Assembly: GCA_036971715.1 (NCBI GenBank)
Contig: JAVHJL010000004.1
Span: 992,001 to 1,056,000, forward strand
Length of the DNA stretch: 64,000 nucleotides
Reading direction: 5' to 3'
Source of the DNA: Arthrobotrys musiformis
Taxonomy: Eukaryota; Ascomycota; Orbiliomycetes; Orbiliales; Orbiliaceae
Part shown: in pieces, positions 32,338-43,949 of the stretch
Layout: each line of letters starts with the position of its first letter
Position numbering within the stretch: the first letter of the stretch is position 1
The notes under the pieces: model-generated
What the model saw: the letters and a program-made list of their open reading frames with translations, nothing else
Told to the model about the DNA's origin: nothing
Databases searched by the model: none
Made by a program: the position numbers and the translations under genes

Positions 32338-33283
32338 TTTGACCGGTTTATCTTTTGGCTCTTCTGATGGTGGGGTATTGGTGATTGTGTGAGTGGGATT
32401 GAATGGCGTGGTGGTTAATTGATGTTGAAGAAGTGTCCGTAGATGAAAGTCGAAGTTTGAAGTTTTTGAAGTTGAAAAAAAGTCAAAATCCAAGGTCGAA
32501 GGGAAGCAGCTTATCGGCCCAAAAAAAAAAAAAAAAAAAATTTGTCAGGCAACACAGAATTCCCATGTTGCAAAAAGGCACCCCGCCAAAACGGCTAAAC
32601 GGGCTCGTCCCCCTGTCAAATCACCCAATGGCATGCGACCAAAAAAACCCAGCCGTGATAGCTAGTATAACCAATTTCCATTGAGAAAATGCAGTCGTAG
32701 TGAACAAGGAGGAAACACGGGTATTTCGACGGTATAGTATACAGAGAATGAAACTGAGAAAAATGCAACAGACGCCAAGGAGGGAACACGACAAAACAGC
32801 AGGAAGGCAGGCAAAGTAGTAACGTCGTGTCATGTGTATTGGAGTGTGAGAAAGAGAGAACCCGGAATTCCATTAAGTAGTACGACCCGCTCAAACCCAT
32901 TCGAGTCCCCAAGTCTTGATGCTTCGTATCCCCATATCAGGCTCGTTCCGGACCGGGCGACCCAAGCCGTCGCTGAAATAAATCAGATGGAAACAAAGAT
33001 GCAACAGCGGCCGCGCAATCGCCTTGAACCCCCCACACCAAGAGCTTGAAATAGGAAAAATGTATGGAAAAATTGTCCCCAGAGCAGTCTAGAACTTGTG
33101 TGGCCAAATAAAAGTCCCATAGGATAAATAAGTCCGGTAAGGAAAAACCACACACCATGGTAAAAAGAAAACTGACACAGATCCAAACGCACACCGGCAT
33201 TATTTAGAGTATTTGAGCACTAGGGTAACGCTGTCAAATGGTGAGCTTCGAGGGGGGTATCTATCACAAAGGGCTTGGGTGGT
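32338..33283. other. Intergenic region between RRG9 and EAF3
   Basis: About 950 bp with the RRG9 promoter on the left, including a homopolymeric A tract at about 32521-32540, and the 3' side of EAF3 on the right. Frames of 65-98 codons on either strand have no support. Confidence 0.55.
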
Positions 33284-34268
33284 CTACTTACGTTTCTCAT
33301 ACTCCGAAAGGATGTACTTCTCGTGATTTCGCGAGATAAACAGCATTATGTTATCCAGGTGCTCACGCAGAGAGTTGACGGCCTGGGTGTCCATGTTGGT
33401 ATGCGCAATGAGCTCCGGCATGGTGACTACACTCTAGTTAGCATTCTCTCTTTCCCTCTGATTAGTAACAGGAGTGGAACACACCAAAGAGCCTGAGAAG
33501 GTGCTCCGTCCCGTACAGGTCGCACATGTTCTTGTCCGGGTACTCCTTCTTGATATCATTGTACTGGTCGCGCTCGAAGCGGTACAGCAACATGGTTCCG
33601 AGGCATTTGTCAAAGTACGCTCTAAGGCCTTGAACAATCTCCTCGTACGACTGTCGTTGCTGGCTCCCGGCCGGGTAATTCGCTTCGGTGGCCTCGAAGT
33701 AGTCGTTCAAGAACATGGTGACCGTGATTTCTCGAGGAAGCTTGACGAGAGTACCGTTCTTGGTAACGTTCTCCCAGTCGTCGACGAGAAGCGACTTGAT
33801 AATCTCGGGGACATTGAGTTTGATTTCGTGACGTTTAATAAAGTCCTCCTCCTATAAACTTGTCAGACCCACTCCCTCCTTGTCGAAGCAAAGATAATGA
33901 CATACCTTATCCATGTCCATCTCTCGAGCACGCTTCTGGCCTCTAACGGTGGGAACAACAGGTTCCTCAGCCTGAGTGGGCTTCTTGTCCTTCTCGACCT
34001 TCTTCTTGGGGTTGTGTTCCTCCCGAAGCTCCTTTTGCTTCAGGAGGTTCTCATCAGTCCAACCAAGAACACGGTCCTGAGGAACCCACTCGTCCCAGCT
34101 AGACTTCCATCCTTTGTAGTGAACTTTGTAGCTGTAGCTAGCACCTGGTTCGCCGGGATTCTTAATCTCGAGAACCTTGGCTTCGTAGAGCAGAGGGCCG
34201 TGGAAGCAGAGGACTCGTTCGCTGACCTCGTACAGAGGAGGAGCTTGCTTTGCAGCCTTTGGAGGCAT
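33284..34268 (-). CDS. EAF3: Chromatin modification protein Eaf3 (MRG15-like)
   Basis: Three exons, 34268-33906, 33851-33485 and 33426-33284, giving 290 residues; introns are 54 bp and 58 bp. Eaf3 is a shared subunit of the NuA4 histone acetyltransferase and the Rpd3S deacetylase, and reads H3K36 methylation through its chromo barrel. Residues ~10-80 are that domain, with LCFHGPLLYEAKVL and the aromatic cage run YKVHYKGWKSSWDEWV. A basic linker (KKKVEKDKKPTQ) follows, then the MRG domain: LNVPEIIKSLLVDDWENV, KLPREITVTMFLNDYFE, LLYRFERDQY and LLRLFVTMPELIA. The 3' end is uncertain. Unspliced, the frame stops just after EYEKRK; but the same spot is a perfect GTAAGT donor, and acceptors at ~33235-33245 would give a short alternative tail. 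Confidence 0.9.
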
Positions 34269-37200
34269 ATTTTCTGGGTATCTGGAAGGGGTTGGTCAAA
34301 GAGCGAATTCGATCAAGGTGTGCGACCCGATGGAGTCACGAGGGCAGGCGCCGGGAAGCAGACACCACGGAATGGCCGTGGGAAAGGGACGTGAGATTCC
34401 GGAGGATTGATGGAATTGGTCGCAATGCAGCGGGTGGGAAGTCGGTAGGGTCGATGGGAATGAGGAGGTGGTGTCGTGTCGATGGCTGAGGGCGACTCGG
34501 CTGGTTGTTGTGTTGATGCGAGTTGGAGATGAGAAAACGCGTTTCGTGCGACCAGCCAATCCAGCATCTCGGCCTTGGCGCCATTTCCGTGCCCAGAGGA
34601 AGAAGATGCCCAATGAGAACCCCGGTCTCTCACCTGGAGGTGTGCGGAGGAATGAGCTATGGTATTTTATTCTGCGATAGCTTCCTTCACAATCTCGTAT
34701 CGATTAGGTACTTAATCCCCGGCTTTTGCCATTGCATCTCGTATAAGCTATAGGGATTGCCAGGCACCGAGATTACGCTGCCTCCTGGCCCTCCCTGCGT
34801 CTGGTCTGGAGTCGGCTTTGCGAGGCTATATCGAGGCCGCGAGGGGTCTTGAGAATGCAAATGCGTACATACGTATGTATATACAAAGTATGTGCATGTA
34901 GACGGCCGGGCGTCGCGGACTAATCATGCAGGTCTAGACTCGATGCCAGACACCGCTCTTTCCTTCGCCAGCCGCTCTGGCAGGCGCACTGATACATTCT
35001 TCTGCACGCTTACAGACAAATAAGCTGCCGCAGCTAAAGATAATATCGGTCTAGAGTAATTATAATGTTCGAGGTTGTTCCTGTCTGTGCGACATTGAAT
35101 ACTTGTGCAACCATGGCTCTTCATGACTGCTTGATTCGGTACAGTATTTGGTCATACATACAGCACTCCTCGGATTGGGGATGTGATATCGTGTCTCTGA
35201 TCAAAACGAGATTGATTGCTTGATTATTGTTATTATAATTTACCCCTCCTTTGCATCTGATATCGGTTGAAAATATTTATTGCTTCGGCGTTTCACACGC
35301 AAATAGCAAACGCTGGATCATGACCACGAAGAAGGGTCAAGGGAAAGGGAAAGGAATGAACCCTGCAGCGAGCTATATCAAGCTGCAATGCCATGCCATG
35401 CCATGCCAGACACGCTGAAATTTGACATCGCTTTATTACGGCATGCATATCCTGCTCGTTCTCCAATTGTGCTTCACTCGTAACGGTAACGTCAACGGGC
35501 GACGAACGGACCAGGTCGGCCGGCATGGCCATGCTATATGCCATGCATAGGTAACCTTAACCTAGGTAGATATAAGATCTCCGACCTAATAACCCATTTA
35601 GCCACCGACAACGGTTGGCTTCCATCATTCTGCCAGCCGATCAGTAAACCCTTCGCCGAAACGTATTGCAAACATGAGCGTACATGTGCGTATAGGTATA
35701 CTATCCTATACGCATGATCATGCCGGCTTTCCCAGCCGTGGTTTTGTAGAAAGAATCTTTCGGTTCGCCGCCGAAAAAAATAAAATAACGAATTGGAAAA
35801 AAACGAAATAAAATGTAAATCCTATGAGGCCATGTGGATTAACGGCGGCCAAGTGCGACGATATCAATGGCAATGGCAATGATATCGTCCAAGCCCGCGG
35901 CTCCTCCAGTCGTTGAAACGGATCTATGCAACGGCACGAAGCATGGCGTCAGACCACGATGACGGCTTTCGACAGCAGAGGAGGGTCTAATCGTTCCTGT
36001 GTCCCTCCGGATGAGATTACCGATGCCATGCCCGGTCCCTTCTAACCTATCTATTATCACACATCCCTGGCCGACATGGTCGCCATCAGTGTGCCCGTGG
36101 GGCATTCAATAACCTCGCGCGACGGGTCGGTTTCAAATTTCACGAACGATATAAAAATCCTACGGGTTTTTGGGTTCGGACAAACGGAGGCGCCTTTCAC
36201 CCGTGACATAACACTGACCTTGGTTAAAACCTGACCCCAGATCCCCACAACCCGGCCACTGCCCCGAAATACGTTTTTTCCCATGAATTACATATGAACC
36301 ATGATTTAATATTTGGCTTTTTGGCGGAAGCCTGGCACATGCGCATGGCCTCGACGGAAAAAAAAGAGAGACACGACCTCCAATTGCATTGCCGGGGGAT
36401 ATCAGCGCAATCCGAACTATCAAATCAAAGAAAGTTCCATGGCTATTGCATGCTCCTGCTGACTGTGACAGATTCGATTCCTGCCACACAACTTTACTGA
36501 CCACCACTGCACCCGCACCCTAGTTTGCTGGAATCTGAACATGCATCTCATATTAATTCTGCCTGCCAGAGGAGAGGGAGATATGCAAAATTGATTCGAA
36601 GGAAAGGAGGGGTAAGGTTAGGTTTTTTTTTCTTGCAATCTACTTATCCAGCGAGAGCGTAAAAAAAATAAAATAAATTTGATTGTGAACTGTGTGACGA
36701 GGTTCAGTCGCCCTCGCTCTTAATGAAAAGGAAAACGGTATATAAGGACCGCCAGGCATCCCTTTAGCTTCGTGAAATTCCTGAATCTGAATTCGAATCC
36801 CTCGAACCTCGAACCTCGAACATCTCCCCATCCCCCAAAATCACCGGTTGAAGGTTGAATTGGGAATTTCGAGGAAGCTTCGGACTTCGGATATAGCAAT
36901 TGACCAGAACGACGAAAACAGCGCGCCCGGCAGCAACTCTAATAACCTCGAAGGGACCCATCTTTTGCATTGCCCGCCTGCCCTCTTACATACCAAGAGA
37001 AAAAAATAAAATAAGAAGTACAGGGAATAGTATTATTGTGACACCGCAGAAGGGGAAGAATTTAGAAAAAACAAAGACCTCTGGAAGCAAAGAGCCATTT
37101 AATTTGTTCTCATTGCATTGCGGGCGTCCTGATAGTATACGCAATACTGACCTGACGCATCAACGGTCCTCCTCGAGGCCCCCTTCCCCCATATTCCTTT

Positions 37201-38212
37201 CCAGGCGTACAGAGACAAGCAAACAAGCCTCGCATATTGCTGACCGCCTCTTGTTTTTTTTTCTTGTCCCGTTTCCACGCACGTCGGTCATCCATACATC
37301 CGTTGTGCCCACCAGGTCGCAGCTTCATTGCCGACAAGCTTCCTTTTTTCCTTAGGTGAGCAAGCGACAAGCCAAGGGATTTTAGCCTGGGGTCTTATAC
37401 CTTCGGCCCCCTGCAACCACCCCGCACTTTGCTGCTGCAGCGTTTGCATTCTGTGCATTGCCCCTCTGTGCGGTAAGGTAAGGTGCATACCGTGCATAGG
37501 ATTACCCTAGTCTCCAGTTAGCCCAGCAGGAACTAGCACTCGGGGATATTTTCGCCCTCTGCGCGCCCATCCAACAGGTTTTGTTCGGTTGCAAATCGAC
37601 GGCCCCAGAACAAGCAGCTGCCCCAGCCCGAACCAGCTAGTGGCAAGGCAATCATCTTGAGCTCCGGATCCATTGTGGTTATACAAGTCGGCAGACCACA
37701 ATTGATTCCATGTGGGTACATATAGCCCTCTCCTCCCCGTCTGTTCAATCGTTCTGTTCTTCCTCCTCACCTTCCTTTCTTTCCTCTCCATCCTCCTGCC
37801 GTGCCTCCAATCCAATATCTCAAAGTCGTGATAGTTGTTTGTGAACTTGTGGTGTCTTGAGTACTCCCGTGTTGGCTGCAGCTGTTACGTATTAGCAATC
37901 CAATAGTACCCCACCATTGATTGCATTGTATTGCATTACCCGCGTCTTACCGTCAACCTCGCCCCACTAAACCCGAACCGCTTCACTCCAAGCTGTTCAT
38001 ATAAACTAAGGCTTACTCCCCGCAATTTTCTCTTTTACTAGAAAAAATTCAAGAGCAAGGTCGGCAGCAAGTCGGCACGCAAGTCGCCAGTAAAGACAGA
38101 GTCAAACGGTGTCTCGAAAACTACCAACGGTGTTACCAACGGCGCTACCAACGGTGTCTCTAAAGAGAAAGCTATAGCTCCTCCTCCAGCTCCCACCACT
38201 ACTACTGAAAAC
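34269..38212. other. Long noncoding region upstream of acetyl-CoA synthetase
   Basis: About 3.9 kb with no supported gene. The left end is the EAF3 promoter (34269-34700). Open frames of 60-151 codons lack motifs and overlap each other. A (ATGCC)4-type microsatellite is at 35388-35407 and a CCTCGAA triplet run near 36800-36820. The last part is probably 5' leader: 37730-38040 is C/T-rich and ends in a strong acceptor-like CTCTTTTACTAG at 38030-38041, so at least one leader or coding intron is likely. Confidence 0.5.
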
Positions 38213-40437
38213 ATGGCTGCTACCACTAACGGAAACGGCGCGACCCCGGTGGTCATCGAGGCCCATAATGTTGAGACCTACCAGGTCCCAGAGGCTTTCC
38301 ACAAGTAAGTACTTCACGCATGTATACTTATGTATATCATATATATCAATCGGGACTCGATGCCAATTTGAATTCGCTATATAGGAAGCACAGAGGAACC
38401 CCAAACTTGAAGAACATCGAGGAGTACCATGCTATGTACAAGGAGTCCATTGAAGAACCAGGAAAGTTCTGGGGCAAGCTCGCCAATGACCTCCTCGATT
38501 GGGACCAGGAATTCAAGACTACCCTCCACGGTGGTCTTGAATTCGGCGACGTCAGCTGGTTCCCAGAAGGTCGTTTGAACGCCTCCGTCAACGCTGTTGA
38601 CCGATGGGCCTTCAAGTACCCAAACAGACCAGCTATCTACTACGAAGCTGACGAGCCCAACCAGGGCCGCGTTATCACCTACGGAGAACTCCTCCGTGAA
38701 GTCTCCAAGTGCGCCTATGTGCTCAAGCAGATGGGTGTCCGCAAGGGTGATACCGTCGCTGTCTACCTTCCTATGATTCCAGAGGCCATCATCGCTCTCC
38801 TCGCCATTGTCCGTATCGGTGCCGTTCACTCCGTCGTCTTCGCTGGTTTCTCCTCGGAATCTCTCCGAGACCGTATCTTGGATGCCGAGTCCAAGGTCGT
38901 CATCACAACCGACGAGGGAAAGCGTGGTGGCAAGGTCATTGGCACCAAGAAGATCGTTGATGATGCTCTCAAGTCCTGCCCAGATGTCAAGAACGTCCTC
39001 GTCTTCAAGCGAACTGGCAATGCAGACGTCCCATTCACCCCTGGCCGTGATCTCTGGTGGCACGAGGAAACCGCCAAGTACCCACCATACTGCGCTCCAG
39101 AGTCCATGAACTCCGAAGACCCCCTCTTCCTCCTCTACACATCCGGATCTACTGGAAAACCAAAGGGTGTCATGCACACCACAGCCGGATACCTCCTCGG
39201 TGCTGCTGCCACCGGTAAATACGTCTTCGATCTCCAGGAAGGTGACATCATGGGTACCGCTGGTGACGTCGGCTGGATTACCGGTCACACATACGTCGTC
39301 TACGCCCCACTCTTGCTCGGTGTTGGTACATTGGTGTTCGAAAGCACACCCGCTTATCCAAACTTCTCGAGATACTGGGATTGCGTTGAGAAGCACAAGG
39401 TCACACAGTTCTATGTTGCCCCGACTGCTTTGAGACTGTTGAAGAAGGCCGGTGATAAGTACATCAACCACGACTTGTCGAGCTTGAGAGTCCTCGGATC
39501 TGTCGGTGAGCCAATCGCCGAAGAGGTCTGGAAGTGGTATAACGAGAAGGTCGGAAAGGGAAATTGCCACATTGTCGACGTGAGTATCTTCGAACCCCCC
39601 CTCTGATAAAATCAGCACTAACGATAATATAGACATACTGGCAAACCGAAACCGGCTCCAACGTCATCACCCCTCTCGCCGGTATCACCCCAACCAAGCC
39701 CGGTTCCGCCACCCTCCCATTCTTCGGTATCAAGCCCGAGATCTTGGACCCCGTCAACGGCAAGATCTTGGAAGGCAACGACGTCGAGGGTGTCCTCGCC
39801 ATCTCCCAACCATGGCCATCCATGGCTCGTACCGTCTGGGGATCGCACACCCGATACATGGATACCTACTTGAACGTCTACAAGGGCTTCTACTTCACCG
39901 GTGACGGTGCCGGCCGTGACCACGACGGTTACTACTGGATCCGAGGACGTGTCGACGACGTCGTCAACGTCTCCGGCCACAGATTGTCCACCGCTGAAAT
40001 CGAAGCCGCCCTACTTACCCACCCATCTGTCGCCGAAGCCGCCGCCGTCGGTGTCGCTGAGGAACTCACCGGCCAAGCCGTCAATGCTTTCGTTTCCCTC
40101 AAGGATGGTTATGAGAACACCCTCGAATTGAGGAAGGAGCTCGTCCTTCAGGTCCGAAAGTCTATCGGTCCATTCGCCGCCCCCAAGGCCATCTATATCG
40201 TCCTCGATCTACCAAAGACACGGTCCGGAAAGATCATGAGACGTATCTTGAGAAAGATTGTTGCTGGAGAGGAGGATCAGTTGGGTGATATCAGCACAGT
40301 AAGTTCCCTTCCTTATATCCTAATACTATTTGCGGTTAGATGAAAGATTACTAACGGACATTCCTTAGCTCGCCGATCCTTCCGTCGTCGCTGGTATCAT
40401 CGACACAGTCAAGCAAGTCAAGGCCGGTGGTAAATAA
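38213..40437 (+). CDS. facA: Acetyl-coenzyme A synthetase (FacA/Acs type)
   Basis: Four exons, 38213-38304, 38385-39579, 39633-40298 and 40369-40437, giving 673 residues, the usual Acs length. Introns are 80, 53 and 70 bp, with CACTAAC and TACTAAC branch sites in the last two. The enzyme makes acetyl-CoA from acetate, ATP and CoA through acetyl-AMP and is needed for growth on acetate. Motifs in order: N-terminal YQVPEAFHKKHRGTP, the loop FAGFSSESLRDRI, P-loop-like LYTSGSTGKPKG, GDVGWITGHTY with the acetate-pocket Trp, TYWQTETGS, the hinge region YFTGDGAGRDHDGYYWIRGRVDDVVNVSGHR, and RSGKIMRRIL with the regulatory/catalytic Lys. An in-frame Lys/Ser/Thr-rich stretch without stops runs from 38042 to the ATG after a good acceptor, so a longer N-terminus from an upstream exon is possible. 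Confidence 0.93.
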
Positions 40438-42559
40438 GTTTTCCGATTTGTCAAAAAAAACAAAAAAAAAACAAAGCAGCGGTGTAATGTCTAGTCGGGT
40501 TGGGTTGGATTGGTCGGATTGACCAGGGGGGGGTTTTCTAGTTTTATGATCTTATACTTTTTTTTTATATACTTTGATCTAAGGCTTTTTTCTTCTCGAT
40601 GTTACCTGGAGTAGTAGTTTTATATTTTTCCTTTACTGAAAACCCTCCGTTTTTTATGGTTTGTTGAGAGGGAGATATCTCTTTTTTTGCAGATTATTTG
40701 TGTATACCTTTTCAACTGGTTTTGCAGTATAGTTTACCTTTGATATCAATTGATGTTATAACGTATGTTGTTATAACTTATTGAAAGCTCTTTTTTATTG
40801 GATTAAAAAAATTAACTGCTTGGTGTTAGCTAAGCCAATGGTACTAAATATATGCACACTTAAGGCGGGTTAAGTGGCGAGGATGGATTCCTCAGCGGAG
40901 TAGTATTCGAAACGGTTTTCCGGGGTTTGTTTCTTTTTGGGCGTACATACATACGTGACGGTCTAGGTATGAAACGATCGAGGTAAGGAGAGAGAGAAGA
41001 GAAAAAAGAAAGAAATAGAAGGCTCTCGAAGGGAAGTTTATTGAGTCTGAAAAGGTGTTCATACTTTTTCCAAAGTGGAAGAATAATTTTGGAGCGGTTA
41101 TTTTGTAACGAGGTGGCTACGGTATATTATTTAAACGCGAAATATTAGGTATTTGCAGTAGCCCTTCTGAGATATACCGATCGATCGTGAGGCGGGGCTC
41201 AATGTATATATATGTAAATTAGTAGCCTCGAATCCAGGCGCATAAAGTAGAAAGAGTACCAATGCGCATATGCATGTGGTTTCGCACCTAGACAGCACAT
41301 GGTTTAGTAGCCTCGAATCCAATGGTTTAGTGCGACGTTAAATCTCGAAAGCCCGTGTTATGATCGTTCTTGGAGTTCTCCACGGATCCTCGGGTGGAGA
41401 AACAGATACTCCGATTATTAACATCGAATTGATTCAACTTCGGGGCTACCCCATCGCGCTAGGCAAGGGGTGGTTTCCCTGAAACCGTTCGAGTTAGCCG
41501 GCCGGGCAGATGTATATATGGGTTTGGTAGAAGGAATAAGGTTAGTACGTAGTGCAGCTACAACTAGATTTTGTAATCGCAACATTAGGTCCATCTTTCT
41601 GGCGCAGTGTACGTGTATCGATACGTATCTGTATCACCCAAGTGTGGACCACGTGCACCCTGGGTGAGACTGGGAACGAGACCAGATACAAGTGTAACCA
41701 GACGATACACGCAATATTAATAATCCCGACGCCCAGATGAAAAACCCTCCAATATACAAAAACGTATAAAATTTGGGGCTATGCTTGCCCTGCCATCTGT
41801 TCTGTTCGGTTGGAGTTCGGATAAGTTAGAAAATTGTCCCGGTTAGCCGGTTTTTCGAAGATGGCGGCTTGTATAATTGTGCGTCTAAGCCCCGCACCCT
41901 CAAAGCCGCGTGCTAGGTTGATAATTGACAATAGGTAGCGAGTGTCTTATAATTATATTATACTATGCTGGTCTGGAAACCGTGCAAAGTATTTTTTTTT
42001 ATAGTTGGAACTAGAGTTTCAAGGCCGCTTAGGGTTGCTCAGCCCTGACCTTGGAATATCACATGCACAGTTAATTGCATTGAGTTACGCCAGGTTGAGT
42101 ATGTATACAGCTACCCAAGACTATACAGCTACATAGGTAATATATATAGTCAATAACAGTATCTATAGGCAGTTGCCTGCACACTATCTCTAACCTAGGT
42201 ACTCAATTATACATTATGGCGTAAGTGTTTTGTTTTTTCCTTCGATGCCCGAATATGTACGTATATACGAGTTTATAGAGAATTTTCCGCTCAAATATCA
42301 ACATGCAACATGTCGTAAACACGAGCCCTATAGCGAAGCGCCGAGATTCGAGGCGATATAGCTAAGTAATATGCAGTAAACAAGTTGGGGCTGCAATAGA
42401 TGCCAACTTAAGTCGGTACCACGCAAAACAGTATAAGAGCAATATAGTAGCATTAATTATATCCTTTACTACTTACTGTGCCAGGAAAGGGGGTTATCAA
42501 TACGGTATCAATATATACGGTATTGTGACCATAATGCGTAGTATTATAACTTGCAACAG
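40438..42559. other. Intergenic region left of the TIR-bounded element
   Basis: T-rich acetyl-CoA synthetase 3' region (40440-40800), then AT-rich noncoding DNA. A 17-bp phrase TAGTAGCCTCGAATCCA is repeated at 41220-41236 and 41305-41321. No gene supported. Confidence 0.55.
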
Positions 42560-42922
42560 TAGGTGCCTACGGCACCACTGAAACCTGACTGCCTGGTCTT
42601 CATTATTAAGTAGTAGTTTCATAAATCCAAACATAAATATTAAATATTCAACACTTAAGTTTCAACCTATATTCTAGTAAATATATTTATATTTTATTTG
42701 CCATTCCAATATTATAACCTGCCTGGTAGCCTATCTATTAGCCAGCTTATTTATCAACCTATCTACCAGCTTACTTACCAACCTCCCTACCAACCTACCA
42801 CTTTAATAAATTCAAAACTGTTTAAAACATAAAACCTTCTAGAAAAAACAACACGTTTTGGTACCCTACCCCCCAGGGGGATTTACCTAAGTATATAAAG
42901 GCCCCGACTTGCAGTCGGGCAT
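42560..42922 (+). repeat. Left inverted repeat copy
   Basis: The outer end has a perfect hairpin GGTGCC-TAC-GGCACC. The body is AT-rich with repeated TACCAACCT/TACCAGC words. The inner part has GGTACCCTACC, a C/G run, TTTACCTAAGTATATAAAGG (TATA-like, facing the internal gene) and the hairpin CCCGACT-TGC-AGTCGGG. It matches the right copy in inverted orientation over essentially its whole length, with scattered substitutions and indels. Confidence 0.8.
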
Positions 42923-43949
42923 ACAACAGTATTACGTGGTCTCGTACCCAGACCGCACAAAGAGTGTCATGACCGATATTACGTATTGAGAGCAAAAAAC
43001 GCCATATAATTCGGATTACAATGGTATTCAAAATACTTTTCTTCTGGCAGAGTATGTAGCTAACACAGTAACCCAACTATTGTAATTCCTTAAGCTTCGT
43101 GGGTGGCCAAGCTCATAATATCTCCTGTTAGACTTTGAGTTTCCCGCATCTCGAACCTAGGGAGTCTTCAAACAAGACTATCCCGAACCTGGTACATGTC
43201 CGAAAGAAAAAATACAACATAACAACCCCGTGTTGGCTTTCGCCATGGCGCCAGCGATGCACAGCTGGCCAACCAAACACTAGTCTCGGCGACCCTTCTT
43301 GTGTTCACAAATGCCAAAGTTAGGAAACTCGGAGCTCATCCCAGAGGGTTGTTGTTGTCATGTTGCTGGTAGGTTTGGGATTCCAGAGCCCTCGGTTTTT
43401 GTCAAGGGAGACTAGATCGCCCTAGGACGGATATCCTACAGCCAACTATTAGAACCCCGCAGCATCCCCACCAACTACCCCAATTTCCAAGTATTCCGTT
43501 AGGATAGCGGACTGAGCCCCAGCGAGGTCCTGCTGCAGCTATGCGAGTGGTGAGCTCCACTATTACGGGTTATACATTCATTTAATTTAGAGGGTCGTCG
43601 CTCAGGCCAGAACCCTTCGGACGAGCTAAACCAAGGCTTCCAGGCATATATATAATAAACGTCCACGCGCCCAGATTTTAAATAAACTTATGAATTAATT
43701 AAAGGCGAGCTACTCATGAAAGTTTCAAGAATTCCGCCGTCAAAATTCAGATTAGCGCTATAGCCCACTACCTTTCTCCTCTATCGTTCACCCCCAAGGC
43801 CATTTAGACATATACAGCTGCAGCTGCCAGCGCACAAAGTTCAATTTGATGTTTTATGGCCCCAGGGCCGAATAAACAACAATAAAATCTGTGGGAAACA
43901 CTACATCAGTCTCGTAAACCAGCCTCTCAAGAGGCGACTTGTAGCCAGC

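Noticed and set aside
35388..35407. (ATGCC)n microsatellite
   Set aside because: Simple repeat of about four units in noncoding DNA; no evidence of function.
36900..37355. 151-codon plus-strand frame upstream of acetyl-CoA synthetase
   Set aside because: Low-complexity Thr/Ser/Arg composition in a leader-like region; no motifs.
41220..41321. Two TAGTAGCCTCGAATCCA copies as possible tRNA T-arms
   Set aside because: TCGAATCC looks like a T-loop, but no cloverleaf can be formed on either strand; treated as a short duplication.
42822..43076. Similar peptides encoded in both inverted repeats (HARLQVGAFIYLGK...)
   Set aside because: The similarity comes from the DNA repeat itself. The frames are short, run out of opposite strands and include the palindromes, so they are not genes.
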